A DNA stretch of 64,000 nucleotides, from the NCBI RefSeq assembly GCF_008641065.1, contig NZ_VTRS01000001.1, positions 682,001 through 746,000 of the forward strand. Direction: 5' to 3'. The stretch is from Rhabdaerophilum calidifontis. Lineage in GTDB: Bacteria; Pseudomonadota; Alphaproteobacteria; Rhizobiales; Beijerinckiaceae. The notes beneath the pieces were generated by a model that was given only the letters and a program-made list of their open reading frames with translations, ran no database searches and had not been told where the DNA came from. Below, piece by piece: positions 36,059 through 44,412 of the stretch; positions within the stretch are counted from its first letter, which is position 1; the number at the start of each line of letters is the position of its first letter. Both the position numbers and the translations under genes were made by a program.

Positions 36059-36877
36059 TCAGCCGGACAGCGCGCGCGCCCGGTCACGCGCGGCGGTGAC
36101 GGCGCGGATCATCAGCGGCTCCAGCCCGTCCTTGGCCATCAGATGCTCGAGCGCCGCCGCCGTGGTGCCGCCGGGCGAGGTGACGTTCTGCCGCAGCACC
36201 GCCGGGCTCGCATCGGGTTCGAGGAACATCAGCTCGCCCGCGCCCTCGACGGTCGCGCGTGCGAGCCGCATCGCGAGATCGGCGGGAAGGCCGAGCGTCT
36301 CGCCGGCGCGGGCGAGACATTCCGTGAGGTGGAAGACATAGGCCGGGCCGGAGCCGGAGACCGCCGTCACCGCGTCGATGAGCGCCTCGGCATCGACCCA
36401 TTCGACGCGGCCGGTAGTGGCGAGCAGGCGCTGGACGGCGGCCCGGTCGGGCGCGGCAAGCGCGGCGGTCGCGAAGGCGCCGGTGATGCCGCGGCCGATC
36501 GCCGCCGGCGTGTTCGGCATGGCGCGGACGAACCTCGTCGCGCCCGGCAGCCGCGCCCGCAGATCGGCGATGCGCTTGCCGGCGAGGATCGAGACGACGA
36601 TCGTTTCCGGCCCGACATGGGCGGCGAGGGCGCCGGCGGCGGCATCAAGCGCCTGCGGCTTGATCGCGAGGAGCAGCAGTCCCGCCGGCGCGACATGCGC
36701 CGGGTTGAGCGCGAATCCCGTCGCCGCGGCCTCGCCGCGCAGGGTTTCAGACGGGTTGGGATCGATCACCGTGATCGTGGCGGCGGGCCAGCCGGCGGCG
36801 AGCGCGCCCCGGAGCAGGGCGCCGCCCATCTTGCCGGCACCAAAAATCGTGAGGGACGGGAAGTCAGGCATGGTCAT
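36059..36877 (-). CDS. proC: Pyrroline-5-carboxylate reductase
   Basis: A 272-residue NAD(P)H enzyme, the last step in proline synthesis. The Rossmann motif FGAGKMGGALLRGAL is at about residues 12-26. AIKPQALDAAAGAL (about 73-86) and VSGSGPAYVFHLTECLA (about 172-188) are the other family blocks, and SPGGTTAAALEHL near the C-terminus is the proline-site loop. ATG codons at 36889, 36877 and 36871 are in frame with no clear ribosome site. It lies 21 bases downstream of the YbjN gene. Confidence 0.94.
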   Translation of the reverse strand: MTMPDFPSLTIFGAGKMGGALLRGALAAGWPAATITVIDPNPSETLRGEAAATGFALNPAHVAPAGLLLLAIKPQALDAAAGALAAHVGPETIVVSILAGKRIADLRARLPGATRFVRAMPNTPAAIGRGITGAFATAALAAPDRAAVQRLLATTGRVEWVDAEALIDAVTAVSGSGPAYVFHLTECLARAGETLGLPADLAMRLARATVEGAGELMFLEPDASPAVLRQNVTSPGGTTAAALEHLMAKDGLEPLMIRAVTAARDRARALSG

Positions 36878-36898
36878 CCGATCCGGCATCGTTCGGCT

Positions 36899-37399
36899 TC
36901 AGGCTTCGCCCGCCGTCTCGAACATGGCCGTATCCAGCGCTTCGGCGGCGCTCTTGCCGGCCCAGACGACGAACTGGAAGGCCTGATAATAGCGCTCACA
37001 AGCCTCGACGGCGATCGTCATTGCCGCTTCGCATTGGTCGGGCGAGGGGTCGGCACCGCCAGCGAGGAGCAGCGCATGGCGGAACATCACGGCGCTCTCG
37101 CTTGTCCAGAAATCGAAATGGCCGACCCACATCTGCTCGTTGAGCTTGGCGATCAGCTGCACCACTTCGGCGCGGCGGCGTTCGGGAACCTTGAGGTCGA
37201 AGGCGCAGGCAAGGTGCAGCGCCTCCATTTCCGAAAGCCAGGTGAAGCTCAGATGGTAGTCGCACCAGCGACCGGTGACCGAGATCGAGATCTCGTCCTG
37301 ATCGTCGCGTTCGAAGGACCAGCCGTGGCGGGTGGCGATCTGCTCGATCACGTCGACGGGATTGTCGGAAGCGGGGATGTCACGGTCGACCAAGGTCAT
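36899..37399 (-). CDS. YbjN domain protein
   Basis: A 166-residue protein of the YbjN family, whose fold resembles type III secretion chaperones. Segments supporting this are VIEQIATRHGWSFERDDQDE, WLSEMEALHLACAFDLKVPE and LIAKLNEQMWVGHFDFWTSE. The function is not firmly known; E. coli YbjN affects motility and stress. In Hyphomicrobiales the ybjN-proC pair is conserved. Confidence 0.88.
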   Translation of the reverse strand: MTLVDRDIPASDNPVDVIEQIATRHGWSFERDDQDEISISVTGRWCDYHLSFTWLSEMEALHLACAFDLKVPERRRAEVVQLIAKLNEQMWVGHFDFWTSESAVMFRHALLLAGGADPSPDQCEAAMTIAVEACERYYQAFQFVVWAGKSAAEALDTAMFETAGEA

Positions 37400-37829
37400 C
37401 TATCGCGCCTGTTCTCGTCGTCTACGCCGAACCGGACTGCGCTTTTCGGGAATGACCGACCGTCGCGCCGCGAGGCACGCGCCGGGAATACCCGTCCATC
37501 GCTTGAACCGGGAACGCCACGCTTACCGGGACCGGCCCGCCTTTCGGCGCGCATGGTCGGACGCGGACTTTTTCGCGCCCGGCCGGCAACCGGAGGGCGC
37601 GAATCACCCTGCAACGAACCTAGCATGGCCAGATTCGAGCTGTCGCCCGCTTTGTTGGAACGGATTTGCGACATTTAAGGCGCGGGACCGGACCTCGCGG
37701 CCCGATGACCGGAAGGTCAGCGTCGGAACGGACGTTCGGGGATTCGGGGCGGCGCCACAACCGCCCGATGCCTGCCATCCCCCGGTCTTCGGCGCTGTCC
37801 ACAGGCAAGGCGCCGGGAGGCTTGCCGGC
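37400..37829. other. 430-base intergenic stretch without a supported gene
   Basis: It lies between the start of ybjN and the end of the UbiK-type gene. Open frames in it are short, lack ribosome sites and have no recognisable family sequence. A 6-bp inverted repeat (GGCAAG/CTTGCC) lies near 37803-37825. The ybjN promoter must fall in the right-adjacent part of this gap. Confidence 0.6.
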
Positions 37830-38081
37830 TCACTTCCTGGTTGCGGCCTCCAGCGCCGCGAGGCGTTCGGCGAGGCGCTCGTTCTCGTCGCGCGCGGCGA
37901 TCGCCATCTGCCGGACGGTCTCGAATTCGTCGCGGGTGACGAATTCGCTGTCGGCGAGGATGCGTTCGATCTGGCTGCGGAGGAAGGAATCCGCCTCCTT
38001 GCGCGCGCCTTCCGCAAGGCCGACGGCGCCGGTCATCACACGGGAGAGTTCATCGAGCAGGCGGGTCGGAGGTTCACGCAT
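37830..38081 (-). CDS. UbiK/BMFP-domain accessory protein
   Basis: An 83-residue protein matching the BMFP (YqiC/UbiK) family: a membrane-fusogenic helix followed by a trimeric coiled coil. Blocks are RLLDELSRVMTGAVGLAEGA and FVTRDEFETVRQMAIAAR, then a C-terminal heptad region ENERLAERLAALEAA. UbiK supports aerobic ubiquinone synthesis in proteobacteria, which fits a genome with a bc1 complex, though this copy's role is inferred. AGGA lies about 7 bases upstream of ATG 38081. Confidence 0.85.
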   Translation of the reverse strand: MREPPTRLLDELSRVMTGAVGLAEGARKEADSFLRSQIERILADSEFVTRDEFETVRQMAIAARDENERLAERLAALEAATRK

Positions 38082-38235
38082 GGGCATTCCTGAGAGGCTG
38101 GCGCGCGGCTGCGAGACAGGACGCGCGAAACGGCACGCGACTCTCCTAGCATGGCGGCGCGGCATTCGTTAGAGATGATCGCGCCAGAGCGGGGCGCGGA
38201 ATGCCGCGCCGCCGCCGCCGTTGCGAGGCCCGCCG

Positions 38236-39054
38236 ATGCTGCTGCCGGATTTCGACCCCGTCGCCCTGTCCATCGGGCCGCTGGTGATCCGCTGGTATGC
38301 GCTCGCCTATATCGCCGGGTTGATCGCCGGCTGGTCCTATGCGCGGCGGCTTGCGGCCAATTCGGCACTCTGGGGCGGGCTGCGCCAACCAAAGCCCGAG
38401 GATCTCGACGATCTCCTCGTGTTCGCCGCGCTGGGCGTGGTTCTGGGCGGGCGGCTCGGCTTCGTGCTGTTCTACAATCCCGGTTTCTATCTCCAGAATC
38501 CGCTCGAGATCGTGCAGGTCTGGAAAGGCGGCATGGCGTTTCATGGCGGGCTGGTCGGCGCCGCGATTGCGGTGATGCTGTTCGCGCGCCGGCGCGGGCT
38601 CGAGCCCTTCGCCATGGCGGATCTCGCGGCCGTGGTGGCGCCGATCGGGCTGCTGCTGGGCCGGATCGCGAATTTCGTCAATGGCGAATTGTGGGGGCGC
38701 CCGGCGGATGTGCCCTGGGCCATCGTCTTCCCCCGCGCGGGGCCGGAGCCGCGCCATCCGAGCCAGCTCTACGAGGCCGCGCTGGAAGGGCTGGCCCTGC
38801 TCGTCGTGCTCGGCATCCTGGTGCGGGTGATCGGGTTCCGCCGCCCCGGCCTGCTCGCCGGGCTGTTCGGCATGGGCTATGGCGCGGCGCGGTTTTTCGT
38901 CGAGTTCTTCCGCGAGCCGGACCGGCATCTCGGCTTCATCGCCGGCGGCTGGCTGACAATGGGCATGGCGCTCTCGGTGCCGCTCTTCCTCGCCGGGGCC
39001 TGGCTCGTCCGTCGCGCGCTCGCGCGGGCCATGATCGCGGAGCGTCCGGCGTGA
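38236..39054 (+). CDS. lgt: Prolipoprotein diacylglyceryl transferase
   Basis: A 272-residue inner-membrane enzyme that transfers diacylglycerol to the lipobox cysteine. The Lgt signature is read as GRIANFVNGELWGRP near residue 149. The HGG motif (GGMAFHGGLVG) near 100 holds the essential histidine. Seven hydrophobic helices are visible. ATG 38236 is preceded by GAGG at 8 bases; a TTG at 38221 adds 5 residues. The stop overlaps the GTG of the next gene by 4 bases, and pgeF follows: a conserved lgt-methyltransferase-pgeF order. Confidence 0.95.
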   Translation: MLLPDFDPVALSIGPLVIRWYALAYIAGLIAGWSYARRLAANSALWGGLRQPKPEDLDDLLVFAALGVVLGGRLGFVLFYNPGFYLQNPLEIVQVWKGGMAFHGGLVGAAIAVMLFARRRGLEPFAMADLAAVVAPIGLLLGRIANFVNGELWGRPADVPWAIVFPRAGPEPRHPSQLYEAALEGLALLVVLGILVRVIGFRRPGLLAGLFGMGYGAARFFVEFFREPDRHLGFIAGGWLTMGMALSVPLFLAGAWLVRRALARAMIAERPA

Positions 39055-40142
39055 GCGCGCTGGCGGCGGAATTGCTCGCCGAAATCCGCGCTTCCGGGCC
39101 GATCGGCCTCGACCGGTTCATGGCGCTGGCGCTCGGCCATCCCCGCCACGGCTATTACATGACGCGCGATCCGTTCGGTCTTGCGGGGGATTTCGTCACC
39201 GCGCCGGAAATCAGCCAGATCTTCGGCGAATTGCTCGGGCTGACGGCGGCCTTGAGCTGGCAGGCCCTCGGCGGACCGGAGCGGGTGGCGCTGGTCGAAC
39301 TCGGGCCGGGGCGTGGCACGCTGATGCTCGACGCCTTGCGCGCCGCGCGCGCGCTGCCGGCCTTCGAGGCCGCGATCGCGGTGCATCTCGTCGAGACGAG
39401 CCCGGTGCTGCAGCGCGCGCAGGCGAAGGCGCTGGAGGGGAGCGGCAAGGCCCCGCTCTGGCACCCGACGATCGATTCGCTGCCGGAAGATCGGCCGCTC
39501 ATCGTGCTCGCGAACGAGTTCTTCGACGCATTGCCCGTCCGGCAGTTCCAGCGCCGGGGCGGGGAATGGCGCGAGCGGCTGGTGGGGATCGGCGCGGATG
39601 GCGCGCTGGCGCTCGGCCTGCACGCCGCGCCGACGCCGGGGCTCGATCTCGACGGGCCGGAAGGCGCAGTGTTCGAAACCTCGCCCATCGCGCTCGACAT
39701 CATGCGCAAGCTCGCCGGCCGGCTCGCGGCGCAGGGCGGCATGATGCTCGCCATCGATTACGGCTATCACCGCTTCGCGCTCGGCGAGACGCTGCAGGCG
39801 GTGCGGCGGCACGAATTCGTGCCCGTGCTGTCCGATCCCGGCGAGGCGGACATCACCGCCCATGTCGATTTCTCGAGCCTCGCCATCGCCGCGCGCAGGG
39901 GCGGAGCGGTTGCGCATCCCGTTCTGACGCAGGCGACGCTGCTCGAACGGCTCGGCATCCGCCACCGCGCCGAGATCCTCAAGCGCAATGCCGAGGATCC
40001 GGCGGCGATCGACGCGGCGGTCGAACGGCTTGTCGGCACCGGCCCGCGCGCGATGGGCATGCTGTTCAAGGCGCTGGCGGTCACCAGTCCCGGCCTGCCG
40101 CCGCCGCCGGGATTTGATCTGGCCGACCCGCTGCTCGCGTGA
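39051..40142 (+). CDS. MidA/NDUFAF7-family SAM-dependent methyltransferase
   Basis: A 363-residue class I methyltransferase. The SAM motif VALVELGPGRGTLM is near residue 80. The N-terminus GPIGLDRFMALALGHPRHGY followed by FVTAPEISQIFGELLG is the MidA/NDUFAF7 signature. In mitochondria, NDUFAF7 methylates an arginine of complex I subunit NDUFS2, and alphaproteobacterial members may do the same for NuoD; this is inference. Starts with GTG overlapping lgt. Confidence 0.9.
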   Translation: MSALAAELLAEIRASGPIGLDRFMALALGHPRHGYYMTRDPFGLAGDFVTAPEISQIFGELLGLTAALSWQALGGPERVALVELGPGRGTLMLDALRAARALPAFEAAIAVHLVETSPVLQRAQAKALEGSGKAPLWHPTIDSLPEDRPLIVLANEFFDALPVRQFQRRGGEWRERLVGIGADGALALGLHAAPTPGLDLDGPEGAVFETSPIALDIMRKLAGRLAAQGGMMLAIDYGYHRFALGETLQAVRRHEFVPVLSDPGEADITAHVDFSSLAIAARRGGAVAHPVLTQATLLERLGIRHRAEILKRNAEDPAAIDAAVERLVGTGPRAMGMLFKALAVTSPGLPPPPGFDLADPLLA

Positions 40143-40164
40143 CGGCAAGCCGATGGAGATGCCC

Positions 40165-40932
40165 ATGCTCGCGCCCCTCCGCTCCGCCTTGCTCGACCGG
40201 GCCGGGTTCCGGCACGCCTTCTTCACGCGCGAGGGCGGGGTTTCGCGGGGGCTCTATCGCGGGCTCAATGGCGGCCTCGGCTCGGATGACGATCCCGCCG
40301 ATGTGGCCGAGAACCGCGCGCGGATGGCGGCCCATCTCGGCGTCGGGCCCGAGAGGTTGCTCTCGCTCTACCAGATCCATTCGGCGCTTGCCGTACCGGT
40401 CGTCGCCCCCTGGGATTCCGCCAGCCGGCCCCGCGCCGATGCCATGGTGACGGAACGGCCGGGGCTCGCGATCGGCGTCGGAACGGCGGATTGCGGCCCG
40501 GTCCTATTCGCCGATCCGGAAGCGCGGGTGATCGGCGCCGCCCATGCCGGATGGAAGGGCGCGCTCGGCGGCGTGCTGGAGGCCACGCTCGACGGGATGG
40601 AGGCGCTCGGTGCGCGGCGGGCGCGCATCCTCGCCGCGCTCGGGCCGATGCTGAGCCAGGCGCATTACGAGGTGGGGCCGGAATTCGAGGCACGGTTCCG
40701 TGCCGAGGATCCCGCCAATGCGCGCTTCTTCCGGGAGGGTGCGCGCCCCGGCCATCCGCATTTCGATCTGCCGGGCTATCTCCGCGCGCGGCTCGAACAT
40801 GCCGGCATCGCCGCGATCGACGATCTCGCGCATTGCACCTATGCGGACGAGACGCGGTTCTATTCCTACCGGCGCAAGACGCATCGCGGCGAGGCCGATT
40901 ATGGCCGGCATATCGCGGCGATCGTGCTCTGA
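40165..40932 (+). CDS. pgeF: Purine nucleoside/peptidoglycan-editing multicopper oxidoreductase-like protein PgeF
   Basis: A 255-residue protein of the DUF152/YfiH family. The zinc-site motifs are TADCGPVLFAD (Cys, about residue 112) and GAAHAGWKGALGG (His, about 130), plus the early histidine in LYQIHSA. Members edit peptidoglycan by excluding L-serine and also act as purine nucleoside phosphorylases or laccase-like enzymes. Three in-frame ATGs lie at 40153, 40159 and 40165; the last has GGAG 6 bases upstream. Third gene of the lgt operon. Confidence 0.9.
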   Translation: MLAPLRSALLDRAGFRHAFFTREGGVSRGLYRGLNGGLGSDDDPADVAENRARMAAHLGVGPERLLSLYQIHSALAVPVVAPWDSASRPRADAMVTERPGLAIGVGTADCGPVLFADPEARVIGAAHAGWKGALGGVLEATLDGMEALGARRARILAALGPMLSQAHYEVGPEFEARFRAEDPANARFFREGARPGHPHFDLPGYLRARLEHAGIAAIDDLAHCTYADETRFYSYRRKTHRGEADYGRHIAAIVL

Positions 40933-40964
40933 AGCGGTGAAATCCTGACGGCCCTTTCCCGGCC

Positions 40965-41723
40965 TCAGGTCTCGCCGGTATCCGGCGTGCGCCAGCCGAG
41001 ATGCTGGCCGGAATCGACCGCGATCATCTGGCCGGTGACATGCCGCGCGGCGGCAAGGTAGAGAACCGCGCGGGCGATCTCCGCCGGGTCGACCACTTCG
41101 CCCAGCAGCGTTCCCTGCGCCTCGCGCATGAGGCCGGCCTCGCCTTCATGGATGCTCGGAAGGGTAGGGCCGGGGCCGATCGCATTGACGCGGATGCGCG
41201 GCGCCAGCGCCTGCGCCAGGGTCTTCGTTGCGGTGAACAGGGCCGATTTCGCAAGCGTGTAGGAGAGGAAGCGCGGATCGGGGCGCAGCACGCGCTGGTC
41301 GATCACATTGACGATCGCGCCGTCCTCCCCATCCGGAAGGGCTTCCGCGAAAGCCCGCGCGAGGAGGACCGGGGCCGCGAGATTGACCGCAAGATTGGTC
41401 TCGAACCCTTCCGGCGTGACATCGGCGATCGTGTCGGCGAGGAAGATCGAGGCGTTGTTGACGAGCAGGCGCGGCGGGCCGAAGGCGCGCGCCGCTTCGG
41501 CATGGAGCGCCGCGAGGCCGGAGAGAACGGCGAGATCGCCGGCAATGATTGCGGCCGCGCCGCCGGCAGCGCGAATTTCTGCGGCGAGCGCCTCTGCCTC
41601 CGCCCGCGAATGATGGCAATGGATCACCACCGGATGGCCATGCGCGGCCAGCGCGCGCGCGATCGCGGCGCCGAGGCGGCGGGCGCCGCCGGTGACGAGC
41701 GCCGGGCCGGGTGATGCGCTCAT
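40965..41723 (-). CDS. Short-chain reductase, FolM/pteridine-reductase-like
   Basis: A 252-residue SDR. The cofactor motif is TGGARRLGAAIARAL (residues 11-25), with Arg pairs favouring NADPH, and NNAS occurs near 89. The active-site Ser is replaced by Asp (NVIDQRV, about residue 141), followed by SYTLAKSALF (Tyr and Lys). This D-Y-K set is the hallmark of pteridine reductases such as PTR1 and FolM, not of classical SDRs. A role in tetrahydropterin or folate reduction is therefore proposed. It overlaps the upstream glycosyltransferase gene by 4 bases. Confidence 0.8.
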   Translation of the reverse strand: MSASPGPALVTGGARRLGAAIARALAAHGHPVVIHCHHSRAEAEALAAEIRAAGGAAAIIAGDLAVLSGLAALHAEAARAFGPPRLLVNNASIFLADTIADVTPEGFETNLAVNLAAPVLLARAFAEALPDGEDGAIVNVIDQRVLRPDPRFLSYTLAKSALFTATKTLAQALAPRIRVNAIGPGPTLPSIHEGEAGLMREAQGTLLGEVVDPAEIARAVLYLAAARHVTGQMIAVDSGQHLGWRTPDTGET

Positions 41724-42520
41724 GCCCCGTCCCCCGGCCGTCGGGCCGCCTGCGCCGCGCGCCGGCGCTGCTCATAGGCCTTGGCGACGCGCAGCCAGCG
41801 GAAGAAGGCGTAGTTCATCGCGGTGATGAAGCCATAGACGCCGCGCATGGCATGGCGGCGCAGCAGATAGGCCTTGAGGAAGGCCGCCGGGAATTCGACG
41901 AACACGCGCCAGACCGGGATCGTCTTGCCGCGTGCCGCGAGATCGGCGACCTGCTGATCCGAATAGGCGTTGAGCTTGCCGATCTGATCGCCGATCGAGC
42001 GGACGGAGAAATGGTGGATCACGCCCCTGAGCCGCGCCACCCGCGCGCCGGGCTGGAGATCGACCCTGTCATGCACGGGCGAGGCGGAATAGCTGCCGCG
42101 ATCGCGCCGGTAGAGCCGCACCGGCGCCAGCGCATAGGCGAAGCGGTGGGGCGCAGCCTCGCCGGGAAAGACTTCGGCAATGCGGATCTCGTAGGCATCG
42201 GCCGCCGGCTCGCCATGCGCGAACAGCGCCCGGATCTCGGCGGCAAGCTCCGGCGGCACCCATTCGTCGGCATCGAGATTGAGCAGCCAACGCTCCCGGC
42301 ATTGCGTCTCGGCGAAGCGCTTCTGCGGCCCGTAGCCGGACCAGGCATTGAAGACGACGCGCGCCCCCTCGGCCTCGGCCCGCGCGACTGTATCGTCGGT
42401 CGAGCCGGAATCGACGACGATCAGCTCCGCGGCAAGCCCGCGCACGGCCCGCAGCGTCCGGGGCAGGCGGTCGGATTCGTTGCGGGCGATCAGGAAGATC
42501 GAGAGCGGCAGCGGTGTCAC
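41720..42520 (-). CDS. Family 2 glycosyltransferase
   Basis: A 266-residue GT-A fold enzyme. The N-terminus LSIFLIARNESDRL and VVDSGSTDDTVARAEA form the nucleotide-sugar site. The metal-binding DxD is read as LNLDADEWVPPEL near residue 80. HHFSVRSIGDQIGKLN and the aromatic C-terminal helices resemble the WaaE/KdtX-like lipopolysaccharide core glucosyltransferases. I use GTG 42520, with AGGA 7 bases upstream. The frame opens at 42577 but that N-terminus has no similarity. Confidence 0.88.
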   Translation of the reverse strand: MTPLPLSIFLIARNESDRLPRTLRAVRGLAAELIVVDSGSTDDTVARAEAEGARVVFNAWSGYGPQKRFAETQCRERWLLNLDADEWVPPELAAEIRALFAHGEPAADAYEIRIAEVFPGEAAPHRFAYALAPVRLYRRDRGSYSASPVHDRVDLQPGARVARLRGVIHHFSVRSIGDQIGKLNAYSDQQVADLAARGKTIPVWRVFVEFPAAFLKAYLLRRHAMRGVYGFITAMNYAFFRWLRVAKAYEQRRRAAQAARRPGDGA

Positions 42521-42776
42521 GGCGGGTCCTGCAAGAAAAGCCGCGAGCGATGTGCACCCTGCGCCGGCGATTGGCAAGCCGCTGCGATGCCGCGGCTGAT
42601 GCTGTTGAAACCCGTGAATGTAATCCTGTTATGATCTCATTAACATTAACAGTAATTACCGTACTTTAATAGAATTTTTTCTGTTCCTGGAAGCATTCGT
42701 TCAGGTCTCCGGCCGCGCATGATAAGGAGGCGATAGGTCGCGCCTCACCCATGTGCGATCAGGAAGGAGAACCGGA

Positions 42777-43412
42777 ATGCGCCGCATCCTGAAGCCGCTC
42801 ATCAGCGTCGTCGCGCTCGTCGCCACGCTCGGGCCGGGCGCGCGGGTTCTCGCCGGGGATCTTCCCGGCACGCGCAGCGCTCCGGCTGGCGCCTCGATGC
42901 CGATGATGACGAGCAATTGGGCCGGCTTTTACGGCGGCCTGCATCTCGGTTACGGGTTCGGGCGCACGCGGTCGGCGGATCTCGACGGATTCGTCGGCGG
43001 CGGGCAGGTCGGCATCAATTTCCAGTCCGGCCAGTTCGTCTATGGCAGTGAACTCGATCTCGCCTATGGCCATGTCGATTATCGCGCCTTCAGCGAGACC
43101 TTCCAGCAGAAATGGCTCGGCTCCGGCCGCGCCCGCCTCGGCTATGCGTTCGAACGCTTCCTGCCCTTCATCACCGGCGGCTTCGCCTTCACCAATGCGA
43201 CGCTGAAATCCGGCGGCACGCGCGCGGACAACACCCATTTCGGCTATGTGATCGGTATCGGCGGCGAAATGATGCTCACCGACAAGATCTCGGCCAATGT
43301 CCAGTTCCTGCATTTCCGCTTCGGATCGGAAACCTACAATGTTCAACCGACCACGCGGGATGCGAACATTGTGACAAATCAGCTACGGGTCGGCGTAAAT
43401 TATCGGTTCTGA
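42777..43412 (+). CDS. Outer-membrane beta-barrel protein (porin-like family, first copy)
   Basis: A 211-residue protein with a signal peptide (LKPLISVVALVATLGPGARVLA), then the alternating strands of an eight-stranded OmpA/Omp25-type barrel: NWAGFYGGLHLGYGFGR, then GGGQVGINFQSGQFVYGSEL, ending in RVGVNYRF, a typical C-terminal strand with terminal Phe for BAM recognition. AGGAAGGAG precedes the ATG. The upstream 250 bases are AT-rich for this genome, with a TTGAAA/TATGAT promoter candidate at 42605-42635 (19-base spacing) and a GTAATTAC palindrome. Confidence 0.88.
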   Translation: MRRILKPLISVVALVATLGPGARVLAGDLPGTRSAPAGASMPMMTSNWAGFYGGLHLGYGFGRTRSADLDGFVGGGQVGINFQSGQFVYGSELDLAYGHVDYRAFSETFQQKWLGSGRARLGYAFERFLPFITGGFAFTNATLKSGGTRADNTHFGYVIGIGGEMMLTDKISANVQFLHFRFGSETYNVQPTTRDANIVTNQLRVGVNYRF

Positions 43413-43464
43413 TCGACCGGCTGCCACAATTCCTCGGAGGAAGGGCCGGAATTGACGAAAACGT

Positions 43465-43508
43465 GGCGGGATTATGGTGGCATTGCCATCAAAATTCCCA
43501 ATCCCGCC
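43465..43508. promoter_or_regulatory. Large inverted repeat between the two barrel genes
   Basis: Perfect 9-bp arms GGCGGGATT (43465-43473) and AATCCCGCC (43500-43508) enclose a smaller repeat TGGCA-T-TGCCA. No U-tract follows, so it is not a standard terminator. It may be an mRNA leader structure or operator for the second barrel gene. Confidence 0.5.
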
Positions 43509-43647
43509 GGAAGGAAGAGGGGGCGTTGAGCGGCGGGGGCATCCGCGAGGATGAACCTCTCCACTCTCAGCGGGCTTCGCGGGCAGCGGGGTCCGGGGCC
43601 GGACATCCATAGGGGCTGGGCCGGCCATGCGACATCAGGAGTAGAGA

Positions 43648-44295
43648 ATGACCATGAAGAGCTTGATGACCGGCCTGTTCGGGGCTGCGCTTCTCGCAAC
43701 CACCGCAATGGCCGCCGATCTGCCGCGCAAGTCGGCGCCGGTTGCCCCGGCCTTCTCGGCCGTGCCGGTCTTCACCTGGACCGGGTTCTATGTCGGCGCC
43801 CATGCCGGCTACGGCTTCGGCTCGACGACCAGCACCGGCGCCGGCGGCTTCAACGATCCCGACGGGTTCGTGGGCGGCGCCCAGATCGGCTACAACCACC
43901 AGATCGACCGTCTCGTGCTCGGCCTTGAGGCCGATCTGTCCTGGACCGATCTCAATTCGCGCGGCCCCGGCATCGGCGCCGGCGCCTCCAAGGCCGATCT
44001 CAACTATCTCGGCACGGTGCGGGCGCGCGTCGGCTTCGCGGTCGACCGGTTCATGCCCTACGTGACCGGCGGTCTCGCCTATGGCGGTTCGGATGTCTCG
44101 ATCCCGGGCGTCGGCTCGCGCGACACGACCCGCATCGGCTGGACGGTTGGCGGCGGCGTGGAATACGCCTTCACCAACAACTGGACCGCGCGCATCGAGG
44201 GCCTCTATGTGGATCTCGAGAAGGACAATGTCGGCACGGCCAAGGTCGGGCATGAGATCGGCATCATCCGCGCCGGCGTGAACTACAAGTTCTGA
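43648..44295 (+). CDS. Outer-membrane beta-barrel protein (porin-like family, second copy)
   Basis: A 215-residue barrel protein with a signal peptide (SLMTGLFGAALLATTAMA). The mature start ADLPRKSAPVAP, then FTWTGFYVGAHAGYGFG, is the standard opening of the Hyphomicrobiales Omp25/Omp31-like family, and the C-terminal strand IIRAGVNYKF is typical. It differs from the first copy in most loops, so the pair is diverged. AGGAG lies about 8 bases before ATG 43648. Ends at a strong terminator (44371). Confidence 0.9.
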   Translation: MTMKSLMTGLFGAALLATTAMAADLPRKSAPVAPAFSAVPVFTWTGFYVGAHAGYGFGSTTSTGAGGFNDPDGFVGGAQIGYNHQIDRLVLGLEADLSWTDLNSRGPGIGAGASKADLNYLGTVRARVGFAVDRFMPYVTGGLAYGGSDVSIPGVGSRDTTRIGWTVGGGVEYAFTNNWTARIEGLYVDLEKDNVGTAKVGHEIGIIRAGVNYKF

Positions 44296-44370
44296 CGCCA
44301 GCCGGGCGCCCTGCGCCGCCCGTTTCCGCGTCAGGCCCGCATCGGTTCATCGAATCGTCAGGGGGCGAGG

Positions 44371-44397
44371 AAGGGTCCGGGAAACCGGACCCTTTTT
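44371..44397 (+). terminator. Intrinsic terminator after the barrel gene pair
   Basis: A 10-bp stem AAGGGTCCGG/CCGGACCCTT with a GAAA tetraloop followed by a T run. A textbook rightward terminator, 75 bases after the second barrel gene. Confidence 0.9.
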
Positions 44398-44412
44398 CGT
44401 GTGTGGCCGCGC

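Noticed and set aside
37790-37800. TGTCCACA resembling a DnaA box
   Set aside because: A single imperfect copy without a cluster, AT-rich unwinding region or replication genes nearby.
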